Shown: positions 36,652 to 44,895 of the stretch, piece after piece
How positions within the stretch are numbered: the first letter of the stretch is position 1
How the letters are laid out: each line of letters starts with the position of its first letter
NCBI GenBank assembly: GCA_030645955.1
Contig: JAUSMR010000153.1
Coordinates: 1-64,000 of the forward strand
Length of the DNA stretch: 64,000 nt
Reading direction: 5' to 3'
DNA from: Gallionella sp.
GTDB lineage: Bacteria > Pseudomonadota > Gammaproteobacteria > Burkholderiales > Gallionellaceae
Notes under the pieces: model-generated
Seen by the model: only the letters and a program-made list of their open reading frames with translations
The model's database searches: none
What the model was told of the DNA's origin: nothing
Translations under genes and position numbers: made by a program

Positions 36652-38181
36652 TTACTTATCGCCCAGTTTGATCGCATTGCTGACCAGTTGATGAACACCG
36701 CCAACCATTCTCCTGTCGAATCCGTAAATGGGCATGATCTTGGTGAACTGCGCCTTGCAGATGGCACATATGGTCGCCATGAAATTGACGCCGTGCTCGT
36801 CCACAACCTGTTGCAACACTTCCATGCGCGGCAGCGCACCCTTGACTCGCAGTTCCAGCAGATCGTCGGTCAGCAAGCCTCCGCCGCCACCGCAACAGAA
36901 GGTTTGCTCACGTGTGGTTGAGGGTGACATTTCCACGAAATTATTCGCAACCGCCTTGATGATATTGCGCGGAATTTCAAACTGCCCGCCGGCAAAATCG
37001 CCCATGCGCGAACCGCGGGCCACGTTGCATGAATCGTGGAAGGTGATGATGTGCTTGTCGTTGGCCGACTTGTCGAACGACAGCGCATTGCGTTCGATCA
37101 TGTCCCAGGTGAATTCGCAGATGTGCACCGGCTGTTTGTAGCGATGGTCGAGCTGCTTCTGCAGCAGCATGGCAAACCGGTCATCGGCATCTGCCCCATC
37201 GCCTGCTCCGGTCAAGGTATTCAGGAAACTGTAAGCAACGCGCCAGGCATGGCCGCACTCACCTATCACGATGCGCTTCACACCCAATTCCAGCGCGGCT
37301 GTGCGGATACGCATCGCGATCTTGCGCAGGTGCTCGTAATTGCCGATAAACATGCCGAAATTGCCGGCCTCGGAAGCCATAGAGGAAAGCGTCCAGCTGG
37401 TGCCGGTGGCATGGAACACCTTGGCATAGCCGATCAGGCTGTCGATATGCGGTTCGGCGAAAAAATCAGCAGAAGGTGTGATCAACAGCACTTCAGCGCC
37501 CTTCACGTCGATCGGGAAGCGCACGTCGATGCCGGTGGCTTCTTTCACATCCTCTTCCAATCCTTCCAGCGTATCCAGCAACGCCGGCCTGGGCAAGCCG
37601 AGATTGTTGCCAATCTTATGCACCTTGCCGATGATCTCGTTGGAGTACTTCTGGCCATAACCCACAGAAGCAAGAATTTCACGTGCCGCCATAGTGACCT
37701 CGGCCGTGTCGATGCCATAGGGGCAGAATACCGAACATCGGCGGCACTCGGAACATTGGTAAAAATAGGTGTACCACTCGTCGAGAACTTCACGCGTCAA
37801 ATCGCGCGCACCAACCAGTTTCGGGAAGAGCTTGCCCGGCAATGTGAAGTAACGCCGATAGACGCTGCGCATCAAGTCCTGACGCGCTACCGGCATGTTC
37901 TTCGGGTCCTGCGTGCCGATGAAATAGTGGCATTTATCCGAACAGGCGCCGCAATGCACACAGGCATCCATGTACACTTTAAGCGAGCGGTACTTGCCGA
38001 GCAGCTCGCCCATCTTGGCAATCGCGCGCTCATGCCAGTCTTCTACCAGTTGTCCGGGGAAGCCGAGTGCTTCCTGAATCTTGTCGTTCGCAACAAATGA
38101 TCTGACGCCTTCCATTGCTCCCGGTTTCAACGCCGGAATGATGGGAATGACGCGGTAGGCTGGTGCGGCGATATCCGCCAT
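36652..38181 (-). CDS. dsrK: DsrK, HdrD-like catalytic subunit of DsrMKJOP
   Basis: A 509-residue cytoplasmic Fe-S protein. Two ferredoxin clusters (CVHCGACSDKCHYF near 92-105; CSECRRCSVFCPYG near 144-157) are followed by CCG-type motifs (CGHAWR near 312; DSCNVARGSRMGDF; CCGGGGG near 425) that bind the noncubane cluster. It is thought to handle the DsrC disulfide/trisulfide. One base separates it from dsrM. The normal set of cysteines is intact. Confidence 0.95.
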   Translation of the reverse strand: MADIAAPAYRVIPIIPALKPGAMEGVRSFVANDKIQEALGFPGQLVEDWHERAIAKMGELLGKYRSLKVYMDACVHCGACSDKCHYFIGTQDPKNMPVARQDLMRSVYRRYFTLPGKLFPKLVGARDLTREVLDEWYTYFYQCSECRRCSVFCPYGIDTAEVTMAAREILASVGYGQKYSNEIIGKVHKIGNNLGLPRPALLDTLEGLEEDVKEATGIDVRFPIDVKGAEVLLITPSADFFAEPHIDSLIGYAKVFHATGTSWTLSSMASEAGNFGMFIGNYEHLRKIAMRIRTAALELGVKRIVIGECGHAWRVAYSFLNTLTGAGDGADADDRFAMLLQKQLDHRYKQPVHICEFTWDMIERNALSFDKSANDKHIITFHDSCNVARGSRMGDFAGGQFEIPRNIIKAVANNFVEMSPSTTREQTFCCGGGGGLLTDDLLELRVKGALPRMEVLQQVVDEHGVNFMATICAICKAQFTKIMPIYGFDRRMVGGVHQLVSNAIKLGDK

Positions 38182-38182
38182 G

Positions 38183-38911
38183 CTAGCTCTCCGATTCCAT
38201 GTGTTTTGCCCAGGCAGCGATGTGGCGTTTCTCGCGCGGATTGTCCGCCTGGTTGCGACTGGGAGAAAAGAACACGCCGGGCGCGTGCAGCAATTTGCTG
38301 ACCGGAAAAATCAGCAGCAATAGCGCGACCATCAACAGGTGGACGTAAAGAACAACGCTTGAAGGCAGCGCCTGCCAGTTGAAATTCATCAAGCCAAGGA
38401 AAAAGCCTTTCACCGCGATCACATCGGTATGCGCAACAAATGTCATCGTCAGACCAGACAAGGCGATTGCAATGAACAATGCCAGCATCAGATGGTCGGA
38501 AGGGGTGGAAATGTAGCGGATGCGTTCGACGAACAAGCGTCGCGCCCACAACCCGGCCGCGCCGAGCAGCATGGTGATGCCCGCATACATGCCGAATGGT
38601 TGAATAAACGCCACCCAAGTCCAGACGGGTTCGGTGAAATAGCGCAAGTGCCGCAGCAGAACGAGCGCCAGACTGGCATGAAACAGCCAACCCAAGCCCC
38701 AAGTCCATAAATTTGCCTTGAACAAACTTTCAAAAAACACCACTTCACGTGCCATGCGCAAAACTACGCCACCGGTGTTAATCGGAGCAGGAGTGGTGGG
38801 TATCTTAAGCGGGGCTGGAGTGCGTGTATAAACGCTGACGCGGTAAAGCAATCCCACGACAAACACCAGGGTAGCAAGGTAAAACAGTATCGCGAACAAG
38901 GTGCCCATCAT
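38183..38911 (-). CDS. dsrM: DsrM, NarI-like membrane cytochrome b
   Basis: A 242-residue protein with about five to six helices (LFAILFYLATLVFVVGLLY near the start; LMLALFIAIALSGLTMTFV near 145-163; VLYVHLLMVALLLLIFPVS near 190-208). Conserved His residues (LFHASLALVLLRH; VAHTD; YVHLLM; KLLHAPG) can ligate two haems b. It passes electrons between DsrK and quinone. The start may be 38911 or the adjacent ATG at 38908. Confidence 0.92.
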   Translation of the reverse strand: MMGTLFAILFYLATLVFVVGLLYRVSVYTRTPAPLKIPTTPAPINTGGVVLRMAREVVFFESLFKANLWTWGLGWLFHASLALVLLRHLRYFTEPVWTWVAFIQPFGMYAGITMLLGAAGLWARRLFVERIRYISTPSDHLMLALFIAIALSGLTMTFVAHTDVIAVKGFFLGLMNFNWQALPSSVVLYVHLLMVALLLLIFPVSKLLHAPGVFFSPSRNQADNPREKRHIAAWAKHMESES

Positions 38912-38951
38912 GGTTCGATCCCGAAGTTAGATCATTGCCTGACAAATGAAA

Positions 38952-39287
38952 TCAAATGCAACCTGTTGGTTTCGGCAACCCGGCAATCTTGCATGCCTGT
39001 TTGCCCGGGCCGTATGGGAACAGTCCATACAGATATTCGCTGGTGCCCTTTTCCGCGCCAAACCTCTTGCCGATGGCTTTGGTCAACACACGAACTGCCG
39101 GCGCAATTTGATATTCTTCAAAATACTCACGCAAAAAATTGACTACTTCCCAATGCTGATCGGTCATATTGATATTTTCTGTTTGTGCGATGTATTTGGC
39201 AACTTCAGCATTCCAGTCAGCCAGGTTGGTAAGGTAACCCTCTTCATCCGTTTCATAAGCCTTGCCTTCAACTTCGATGCTTGCCAT
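38952..39287 (-). CDS. dsrC: DsrC, sulfur carrier with two redox cysteines
   Basis: A 111-residue protein with both functional cysteines of true DsrC: Cys99 (KQACKIAGLP) and the penultimate Cys110 (KPTGCI), 11 residues apart on the flexible tail. It carries sulfur from DsrEFH to DsrAB and reacts with DsrK. AGGAG lies before the ATG. A divergent paralogue without these cysteines is encoded at 43988. Confidence 0.97.
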   Translation of the reverse strand: MASIEVEGKAYETDEEGYLTNLADWNAEVAKYIAQTENINMTDQHWEVVNFLREYFEEYQIAPAVRVLTKAIGKRFGAEKGTSEYLYGLFPYGPGKQACKIAGLPKPTGCI

Positions 39288-39311
39288 AGTGTTTCTCCTT
39301 ATCAGAACGGT

Positions 39312-39608
39312 TTAGAGCCAGGATTGGCAGGTTTTATTTGTGGCCGTGAGCTCGACGAAACCACTGTAATCCACGGGTGAAACTCCTTCGATGACGCGGC
39401 CGGTGAATCCGCGTGCATCGATATCAGGTTGTAATACATAAATTTTGAAACGGCCCATCGCCTCGCGTATCTTGCCTTCGAACGCATTACCGATTGTGGC
39501 GGCATAAACTGCGTCTTCGATAAGCAAAATATCTCCCGGTTGGGCAACGCGCAAGCAGCTATCCAGCGCGCAATTGGTAAGCGGAGATTTGTTGATGATG
39601 TGCAGCAT
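39312..39608 (-). CDS. dsrH: DsrH, TusB-like sulfurtransfer subunit
   Basis: A 98-residue protein of the DsrH/TusB family (CLRVAQPGDILLIEDAVYAA; FKIYVLQPDIDARG). With DsrE and DsrF it forms the hexamer that hands sulfur to DsrC. It follows dsrF by 14 bp. Confidence 0.93.
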   Translation of the reverse strand: MLHIINKSPLTNCALDSCLRVAQPGDILLIEDAVYAATIGNAFEGKIREAMGRFKIYVLQPDIDARGFTGRVIEGVSPVDYSGFVELTATNKTCQSWL

Positions 39609-39622
39609 TTAACGGTTCTCCA

Positions 39623-39988
39623 TTAGAAACTCAAAACGACGTCTTGCTGATTCATCAATTCGCCCATTTCTGAACGCCCGAGAACGGTAACATCCACCAG
39701 CAAATCTTCTTCACTGATACCGCGCGCTTCCAGCGATTCTTTCTCTACATACAGCTTCTCGACGTCATAGCCTTCCAGCGCACGGTAAGCAGGGGAAAAG
39801 TTCTTGGTTTCGATACCCTTGGTCTGCTGGCCCTTTTTCAGTTGATATACACCATCGTCCAAAAACACCAGGGAAACATCCTGGTCAAACGCTGCGGTAA
39901 TCAGCACCACTTCGAGCGCCTCCAGCGCATAGATCGTGCCGTGCGGAGCTTTGCGGTTAACGAACATGAATTTCTTGATGTCACTCAT
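39623..39988 (-). CDS. dsrF: DsrF, TusC-like sulfurtransfer subunit
   Basis: A 121-residue DsrE-fold protein (KKFMFVNRKAPHGTIYALEA; ALEVVLITAAFDQDVSLVF). No cysteine is present, as expected for a structural subunit of the DsrEFH complex. Gap to dsrE is 15 bp. Confidence 0.93.
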   Translation of the reverse strand: MSDIKKFMFVNRKAPHGTIYALEALEVVLITAAFDQDVSLVFLDDGVYQLKKGQQTKGIETKNFSPAYRALEGYDVEKLYVEKESLEARGISEEDLLVDVTVLGRSEMGELMNQQDVVLSF

Positions 39989-40003
39989 CGCGTTCCCTCT
40001 CTA

Positions 40004-40363
40004 TCAATCGCCAAACACAACCAGGCGGTCAGTTTTAATGCCGGCTTCCGTTAACTGGCCCAGCCCGGAAATGCGGAAACCCTGCGCCAGATTTTCTTCC
40101 TTGATGCCACGGCGTAATGCAGCAGCGACGCAAACCACCAAATCTACGCCATGTTCCTCGTTGAGTTTGCTCCAGCGATTGACAATATTGCGATCATCCT
40201 GCGGCGGCTCAGTCAACTTCGAGGCGTTATTAACCCCGTCGTGATAGAAAAATACGCGCCACACTTCATGGCCTTTTTCGATGGCCGCCTTGCAGAACAA
40301 ATAAGCCGTATCACTGGCCTGATGCTGATAAGGCCCCTCGTTAACGACAATGCCAAATTTCAT
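40004..40363 (-). CDS. dsrE: DsrE, TusD-like sulfurtransfer subunit
   Basis: A 119-residue protein; GVDLVVCVAAALRRGI contains the persulfide-carrying cysteine (Cys78). KFGIVVNEGPYQHQASDTAY at the start is the DsrE/TusD signature. It receives sulfur from TusA-type carriers and passes it to DsrC. It lies 14 bp after dsrB. Confidence 0.95.
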   Translation of the reverse strand: MKFGIVVNEGPYQHQASDTAYLFCKAAIEKGHEVWRVFFYHDGVNNASKLTEPPQDDRNIVNRWSKLNEEHGVDLVVCVAAALRRGIKEENLAQGFRISGLGQLTEAGIKTDRLVVFGD

Positions 40364-40377
40364 GCGGTCACCCCGTG

Positions 40378-41457
40378 TTAGAAGCGAATATGAGTCGAAG
40401 CATTAAGAGTGGCGCGAGAGCCACGCCAATCATCGATCAAATACTTGGTGAATGGCAATCCGGTCTTTTCAAAGAACCGCGGCCAGCCAATGCGCTCGAT
40501 CCAATCCGACATGCGCTCCCACGGGCGTGCATCTTCCTTGTAAACGTGCAATATGTTTTTTACCGCTTCAGTAACTTCGGGCCATCTCGGCGGATTGTTC
40601 GGCAGGCCGGACAAAACCATCTTCATGAAAGTCGGCTTGCCGCGCGCATTGGCATTTTTACCACCCACCCAGATCGCCAGCTTGGAATGTTCCGGATCAT
40701 TGATTTGCATCGGCGGGCAAGGCGGATAGCACGCGCCGCAGCACATACACTTCGCTTCGTCAATTTCCAGGGAAGGCTTGCCGTTCACCATCGCCGGACG
40801 AATCGCGGCAACCGGACAACGCGCCACCACAGTCGGACGTTCGCACACGTTGGCCACCAGGTCGTGGTTGATTACCGGCGGTTTGGTATGTTGAATGACG
40901 ATCGCGATATCGGCTTGTCCACCGCAATTGATTTCGCAGCAGGACGTGGAAAGATGCACACGGTTTGGCATTTCTTCACGCCTGAATTCAACGATCAATT
41001 CATCCATCAATGCCTTGACCGCTCCGGAAGCATCCGTACCTGGAATGTCACAGTGCAGCCAGCCTTGCGTGTGTGCGATCATCGAAATCGAATTGCCAGT
41101 GCCGCCTACTGGGAAGCCGCCTTTTTCCAGTTCTGCAATCAGCGGATCAACCTGTTTCGCACTGGATACCATGAACTCGATATTTGAACGGATCGTGAAA
41201 CGCACATGGCCTTCCGCATACTTGTCGGCGATATCGCACAATCTCCGGATGGTATGAACGTCCATTTGCCGCTGAGTGCCGGCGCGGACCGACCAGACCT
41301 CGTCTCCGCTATGCGAGACATGATGAAGCACTCCTGGACGCGGGCGGTCGTGATATTTCCAGTTGCCGTAGTTCTTCAGCAGCAATGGATGCAGATACTT
41401 CTTGTTGTCGGGTACCCCGGTCTCTTTCGGGCGGCGCATCTGTACGGGTGCATTCAT
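40378..41457 (-). CDS. dsrB: Reverse dissimilatory sulfite reductase beta subunit
   Basis: A 359-residue subunit. The sirohaem-[4Fe-4S] region includes STSCCEINCGGQ (about 170-181), and a ferredoxin insert CMCCGACYPPCP lies near 240. Together with DsrA it oxidises DsrC-bound sulfur to sulfite in the cytoplasm. It is 11 bp downstream of dsrA. Family membership alone does not prove direction, but the companions DsrL and DsrEFH mark the oxidative type. Confidence 0.96.
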   Translation of the reverse strand: MNAPVQMRRPKETGVPDNKKYLHPLLLKNYGNWKYHDRPRPGVLHHVSHSGDEVWSVRAGTQRQMDVHTIRRLCDIADKYAEGHVRFTIRSNIEFMVSSAKQVDPLIAELEKGGFPVGGTGNSISMIAHTQGWLHCDIPGTDASGAVKALMDELIVEFRREEMPNRVHLSTSCCEINCGGQADIAIVIQHTKPPVINHDLVANVCERPTVVARCPVAAIRPAMVNGKPSLEIDEAKCMCCGACYPPCPPMQINDPEHSKLAIWVGGKNANARGKPTFMKMVLSGLPNNPPRWPEVTEAVKNILHVYKEDARPWERMSDWIERIGWPRFFEKTGLPFTKYLIDDWRGSRATLNASTHIRF

Positions 41458-41468
41458 GTTCTATCTCC

Positions 41469-42764
41469 TCAGGCAGCCTGCTTTTTGGCGTTGATCTTGG
41501 CGACTTCTTCATCCCAGCCATCGGTGCGGACGTAGGGGTTGGTGCGCGGGGTGGAAACCATATTGACATCCACATCGATTTCCATCGCTTCAAGGAAACT
41601 GGCCAAACCGATACGCTCGATCATTTCTCCGGTGCGTTCGTGTTCGAGCGCATTTTCCGCGAAGAAGTCGATGGTGCGCTGGCCGAGGTCGACCAGCTTT
41701 TCCATGTCTTCGTCCGTGTCCAGCTTCATGAACGGAATAATTACCGTGCCCATCAGATCGCCGATCTTGAGGGTGCGTTTTCCGCCCATCAAAATGGTGG
41801 CGCCCTTGTCCTTGCCGGGGGCCAGCGCTCCGGTCATCACATTGATGCAATGCATGCAGCGCACACAATCGCGGTTTTCAATTTCTATCGCGTGCGTGTC
41901 ATTAATGGCAACACTGGAAATGGTAGAGCCGCTCTTGACGTTTTTGATTTGCTTGAGCTGGAAAGTCTTGGTCGGGCAACGCGCGACAATGTCATTCACC
42001 AACTCGTCCATGCCGTGCTTGGCAAACCATTTTTTCGCCAATTCTTCATCGGTGCGTATGTTGTCTCGCCAGGTTCCGATTACGGCCATATCCGAACGCT
42101 GTATGGAATTCATGCAATCGTTCGGGCAGCCGGAGAATTTGAACTTGAATTTGTACGGCAATGACGGGCGATGAATATCATCCAGGAAAGTATTCAATAC
42201 GGCCCGGTGCGCCTTGGCCTCGTCGTAGCAGGATTGTTCACAGCGCGCCGCGCCTACACACGACATGGAGGTACGCACCGCAGGACCCGCACCTCCCATG
42301 TCAAAACCCATCTCATTGATTTCGTCGAAGGCTTTTTGTACGTTTTCTGTGGTCGCGCCCTGGAACATAATGTCGCCGGACTGGCCATGAAATGCGATCA
42401 AACCGGAACCATGTTTCTCCCAGACATCGCACATGTCACGCAGCACCTTGGTGTCGTAGTGCATACCAGGCGGTGGCATAATGCGGAGAGTGTGAAATTC
42501 GGCGCAGTCCTTGTAAACGGGCTGGCCGCTTTCATCCTTTAGTTCGGTAAAGCGCGGGATAACGCCGCCGCCATAGCCGAACACGCCGACAGTACCGCCC
42601 TTCCAGTAGCCCTTTTTGGTTCGGTACGATGTTTCAAGCTGCCCAAGCAGGTCGACTACGTAATCCTTGTCTCTTGCCAACGCTTTCAAGCCGGTCACAA
42701 AACTTGGCCATGGACCAACCTCGAGTTGGTCAAGGTTTGGGGTATCATGCATTTTCTTAGCCAT
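41469..42764 (-). CDS. dsrA: Reverse dissimilatory sulfite reductase alpha subunit
   Basis: A 431-residue subunit with the sirohaem-coupled cysteine pairs CVGAARC (C-X5-C, about 176-182) and CPNDC (C-X3-C, about 213-217), and a ferredoxin insert CVRCMHC near 297. AAGGAAG sits before the ATG. It is the first gene of the dsr operon, preceded by a 343-bp divergent regulatory region. Confidence 0.97.
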   Translation of the reverse strand: MAKKMHDTPNLDQLEVGPWPSFVTGLKALARDKDYVVDLLGQLETSYRTKKGYWKGGTVGVFGYGGGVIPRFTELKDESGQPVYKDCAEFHTLRIMPPPGMHYDTKVLRDMCDVWEKHGSGLIAFHGQSGDIMFQGATTENVQKAFDEINEMGFDMGGAGPAVRTSMSCVGAARCEQSCYDEAKAHRAVLNTFLDDIHRPSLPYKFKFKFSGCPNDCMNSIQRSDMAVIGTWRDNIRTDEELAKKWFAKHGMDELVNDIVARCPTKTFQLKQIKNVKSGSTISSVAINDTHAIEIENRDCVRCMHCINVMTGALAPGKDKGATILMGGKRTLKIGDLMGTVIIPFMKLDTDEDMEKLVDLGQRTIDFFAENALEHERTGEMIERIGLASFLEAMEIDVDVNMVSTPRTNPYVRTDGWDEEVAKINAKKQAA

Positions 42765-43107
42765 AATCTTCCTTTCAGTCGTATTGCCCGGGGCTTACTG
42801 CTGGCAAACGATTAAATGACCCGGCAGAGGCGGGGCTTGCATTCTATTTGGGTGCTCCGTTTGAACTATACTGCTTTCAGTCCGGCGGTATGCCCAGTTT
42901 CTTAATGGTTGCCAATATACTACGGCGCAACTTGTATGCATTCCATCACCCTTAGCGGCTATTTTCAATAACCCTAAAGAGTAGTGCTTTACCTTCCTCG
43001 AGTAGTATTTCAATATTAAGTGTATTAGCGATAAACTTAAAGCCTCTGATAATCTCGTGCAGAATATCCTCAGGGACAATGCAGTGTAATTAACCGAGAG
43101 ATAAAAA
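42765..43107. promoter_or_regulatory. Divergent intergenic region between dsrA and the Cas6-like operon
   Basis: No gene is visible in these 343 bp. The region holds a possible -10 for dsrA (TATAGT read at 42870-42865), another (TATATT at 42919-42914), and an AT-rich stretch toward 43107. The shared sulfur-operon motif at 42946-42968 lies between the two starts and could act on both. Confidence 0.7.
42946..42968 (-). promoter_or_regulatory. Copy 1 of shared motif (TTGAAAA...GGGT), upstream of dsrA
   Basis: Minus strand: TTGAAAATAG, 4 bp, TAAGGGTGA. It aligns to the copies upstream of tusA and soxY with one base deleted in the A run. A second half, TAACCCTAA, lies directly beside it at 42970-42978. 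Position is about 180 bp before the dsrA start. Confidence 0.5.
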
Positions 43108-43329
43108 ATGGCAAAAACCAGTGAATTATTAAAAATCAAAGTTCCTTTGGGTAGCCAGGAAATTGAATTGCACCAGATTGATCACGTCGAAGGCGGGATG
43201 AGCTTGTTACGCGTTCGCATTCGTGAGGGTAAGCGTTTTACGATTTTCGATATTGACCCTGCTACTGCACAACAATGGGCTGCTGCCATGCAGGCATGGG
43301 CAGACTCCCAACAATCGGCTCATGTCTGA
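43108..43329 (+). CDS. Small protein of unknown function, first gene of the Cas6-like operon
   Basis: A 73-residue protein (MAKTSELLKIKVPLGSQEIE...). It has a short beta-rich start, GMSLLRVRIREGKRFTIFDI in the middle, and a helical end (ATAQQWAAAMQAWADSQQ). No cysteines, no membrane segment. I do not recognise a family. A GAGA purine run precedes the ATG. It overlaps the Cas6-like gene by 8 bp, so the two are coupled and likely act together. Confidence 0.75.
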   Translation: MAKTSELLKIKVPLGSQEIELHQIDHVEGGMSLLRVRIREGKRFTIFDIDPATAQQWAAAMQAWADSQQSAHV

Positions 43330-43933
43330 AAACATGATCACTGAAATGATCGACTTGGTATTCGATCTGGACGGTGGGACTATCCCGGCCGCTTATCCAT
43401 TTGCGCTATGGTCTGAAATAGTGCGCCATGCACCACAGCTTGCGGAAGAAAAATTGGTCGGGGTTTTGCCGTTGCGCACAGCGGAATGCAATGAAGGGAT
43501 GCTGCTTCCCAAACGCGCCAAGCTGGTGCTGCGCCTGCCAACGGCACTGACCGATGCCGCATTACGTCTGATCGGAAGCGCTATGCAGATTGGTTCAAGC
43601 CAGTTGCGGTTAGGAAAAAGCAAGGCTCGCCCGATTCAGCCCTACTCCACAATACACGCGCAACTGGTAACCGGCACAAGCGACGAAGTGATGTTCATGG
43701 ACGGCATCAGAACACAGTTAAGTGAAATGAACATTACGGCTAAACTGATCTGCGGCAAGCGCCGCACCCTTGCAGGCGACCAGCATACTATCCATGGATA
43801 TAGTTTGGTTATACATGATCTGAAACCGGAGTCATCCCTGCAATTGCAATATGCGGGGTTGGGCGAATCGCGTCAATTTGGTTGTGGGATATTTGTGCCT
43901 TACAAAGTCATTTCCGGTTTGAATGATGACTAA
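43322..43933 (+). CDS. Cas6/Cmx6-like RAMP protein without a CRISPR array
   Basis: A 203-residue protein. The end, LQLQYAGLGESRQFGCGIFV (173-192), is the glycine-rich loop of Cas6, in the form I associate with the I-MYXAN Cas6/Cmx6 family; VLPLRTAECNEG (48-59) and LPKRAKLVLRLP (62-73) also fit. In that family the start has a DH pair before YALY; here the site reads IPAAYPFALW (21-30), so the usual catalytic His seems to be missing (His36 is nearby). It overlaps the small gene upstream and is followed by a DsrC paralogue. No other cas gene or array is in the window. Best guess: an RNA-binding RAMP protein reused in sulfur metabolism. Confidence 0.7.
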   Translation: MSENMITEMIDLVFDLDGGTIPAAYPFALWSEIVRHAPQLAEEKLVGVLPLRTAECNEGMLLPKRAKLVLRLPTALTDAALRLIGSAMQIGSSQLRLGKSKARPIQPYSTIHAQLVTGTSDEVMFMDGIRTQLSEMNITAKLICGKRRTLAGDQHTIHGYSLVIHDLKPESSLQLQYAGLGESRQFGCGIFVPYKVISGLNDD

Positions 43934-43987
43934 TTTTTTCTTGAACAACAGCAATCTTCAATCAAGCTCATTTAACGGAGGTTAATC

Positions 43988-44317
43988 GTGGGATACATCA
44001 TTGCAGGCAACGAACTGGAAACCGATGCAGAAGGCTATTTGCTGGAACCCGACTACAGCGAAGAAGCCGCGAGCGTCATTGCAGCGGCGGAGAACATCGA
44101 ATTGACGCCCAAGCATTGGCAGATAATCAATTACATGCGCGATCAGCACCGCGAACATGGCCACACACCCAACTTTCGCAATATGCTGAAAGATATTCAG
44201 GAGTTCTGGCCGGAAGCGGATAGCAAATCCCTGTATGATTTATTTCCAACCGGCCCGGCCAAACAAGCCGCGAAAGTTGCCGGACTCCCCCAGCCTTATG
44301 GTAAGGGCGGATATTGA
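43988..44317 (+). CDS. DsrC paralogue lacking both redox cysteines (RspA type)
   Basis: A 109-residue DsrC-fold protein. ETDAEGYLLEPDYSEEAASV and LYDLFPTGPAKQAAKVAGLP align with DsrC at 38952, but Ala95 replaces Cys99 and Lys106 replaces Cys110; the tail ends YGKGGY. It has no cysteine at all, so it cannot carry sulfur like DsrC or TusE. Such proteins have been called RspA and proposed to be regulatory. GGAGG is 7 bp before the GTG start. It lies between the Cas6-like gene and the tandem TusA gene. Confidence 0.88.
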   Translation: MGYIIAGNELETDAEGYLLEPDYSEEAASVIAAAENIELTPKHWQIINYMRDQHREHGHTPNFRNMLKDIQEFWPEADSKSLYDLFPTGPAKQAAKVAGLPQPYGKGGY

Positions 44318-44351
44318 ACAATAACAGTTCGGCAACCAACAGGACTCTAAA

Positions 44352-44837
44352 ATGAACACTCAAAATTTGCACGCCAATATCAAACTGGATATGCGCGGCC
44401 TGACCTGCCCCGCTCCGCTGCTCGGTGCCAAGCGCGTGGTCGACGATCTGAAAAACGAGCAAGTACTGTTATTGATCTCGGACTGCCCAGGCACCCGGGA
44501 CGATCTGTTCGCATGGGCGGAACAGACCCGCAACAAAGTATTGGGGACAGAGACGATGCCGGACGGCGGCACGGGCTATTACATCAAAAAGGGCAAAGGG
44601 GAGGCGCGCAAAGCGAATGTAACTCTGGATATTCGCGGCGTGGTTTGTCCCGGACCTATCGTGGAAGCCAAAAAACTGCTGAACAGCATGAACTCTGGCG
44701 AGATTCTCAAGCTTGTCAGCAATTGCCCGGGGATACGATCCGACATCGTCGGCTGGGCCAGCATGACCGGCGTGAAAATTCTCGACACAATTGAGGTATC
44801 CGCAGGCGAGTATGAATTTTTCCTGCAAAAAGGATGA
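44352..44837 (+). CDS. Tandem TusA-domain sulfur carrier
   Basis: A 161-residue protein made of two TusA/SirA domains. Domain 1 (about 10-80) has MRGLTCPAPLLGAK with Cys19; domain 2 (about 88-160) has IRGVVCPGPIVEAK with Cys99. Both active cysteines are kept, and each domain also has a second cysteine at the same site (SDCPGTRDDLFAW, Cys45; SNCPGIRSDIVGW, Cys125), unlike classical TusA. It could hold or pass two sulfur atoms. A single-domain TusA is encoded separately at 48308. Confidence 0.92.
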   Translation: MNTQNLHANIKLDMRGLTCPAPLLGAKRVVDDLKNEQVLLLISDCPGTRDDLFAWAEQTRNKVLGTETMPDGGTGYYIKKGKGEARKANVTLDIRGVVCPGPIVEAKKLLNSMNSGEILKLVSNCPGIRSDIVGWASMTGVKILDTIEVSAGEYEFFLQKG

Positions 44838-44895
44838 TGGAACTCGTGCCGGATGCCGAATTTGATCGCCAAAATCGGTTTGAGTGTCAAAAGCG

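Noticed and set aside
36506..36691. 61-codon plus-strand frame between dsrK and dsrL
   Set aside because: It is the translated form of the dispersed repeat also found in dsrJ, so it is listed as a repeat rather than a gene.
43223..43321. Longer N-terminus for the Cas6-like protein (33 extra residues)
   Set aside because: The extension lies wholly inside the upstream 73-residue gene in another frame; the ATG at 43322 or shortly after is more reasonable.
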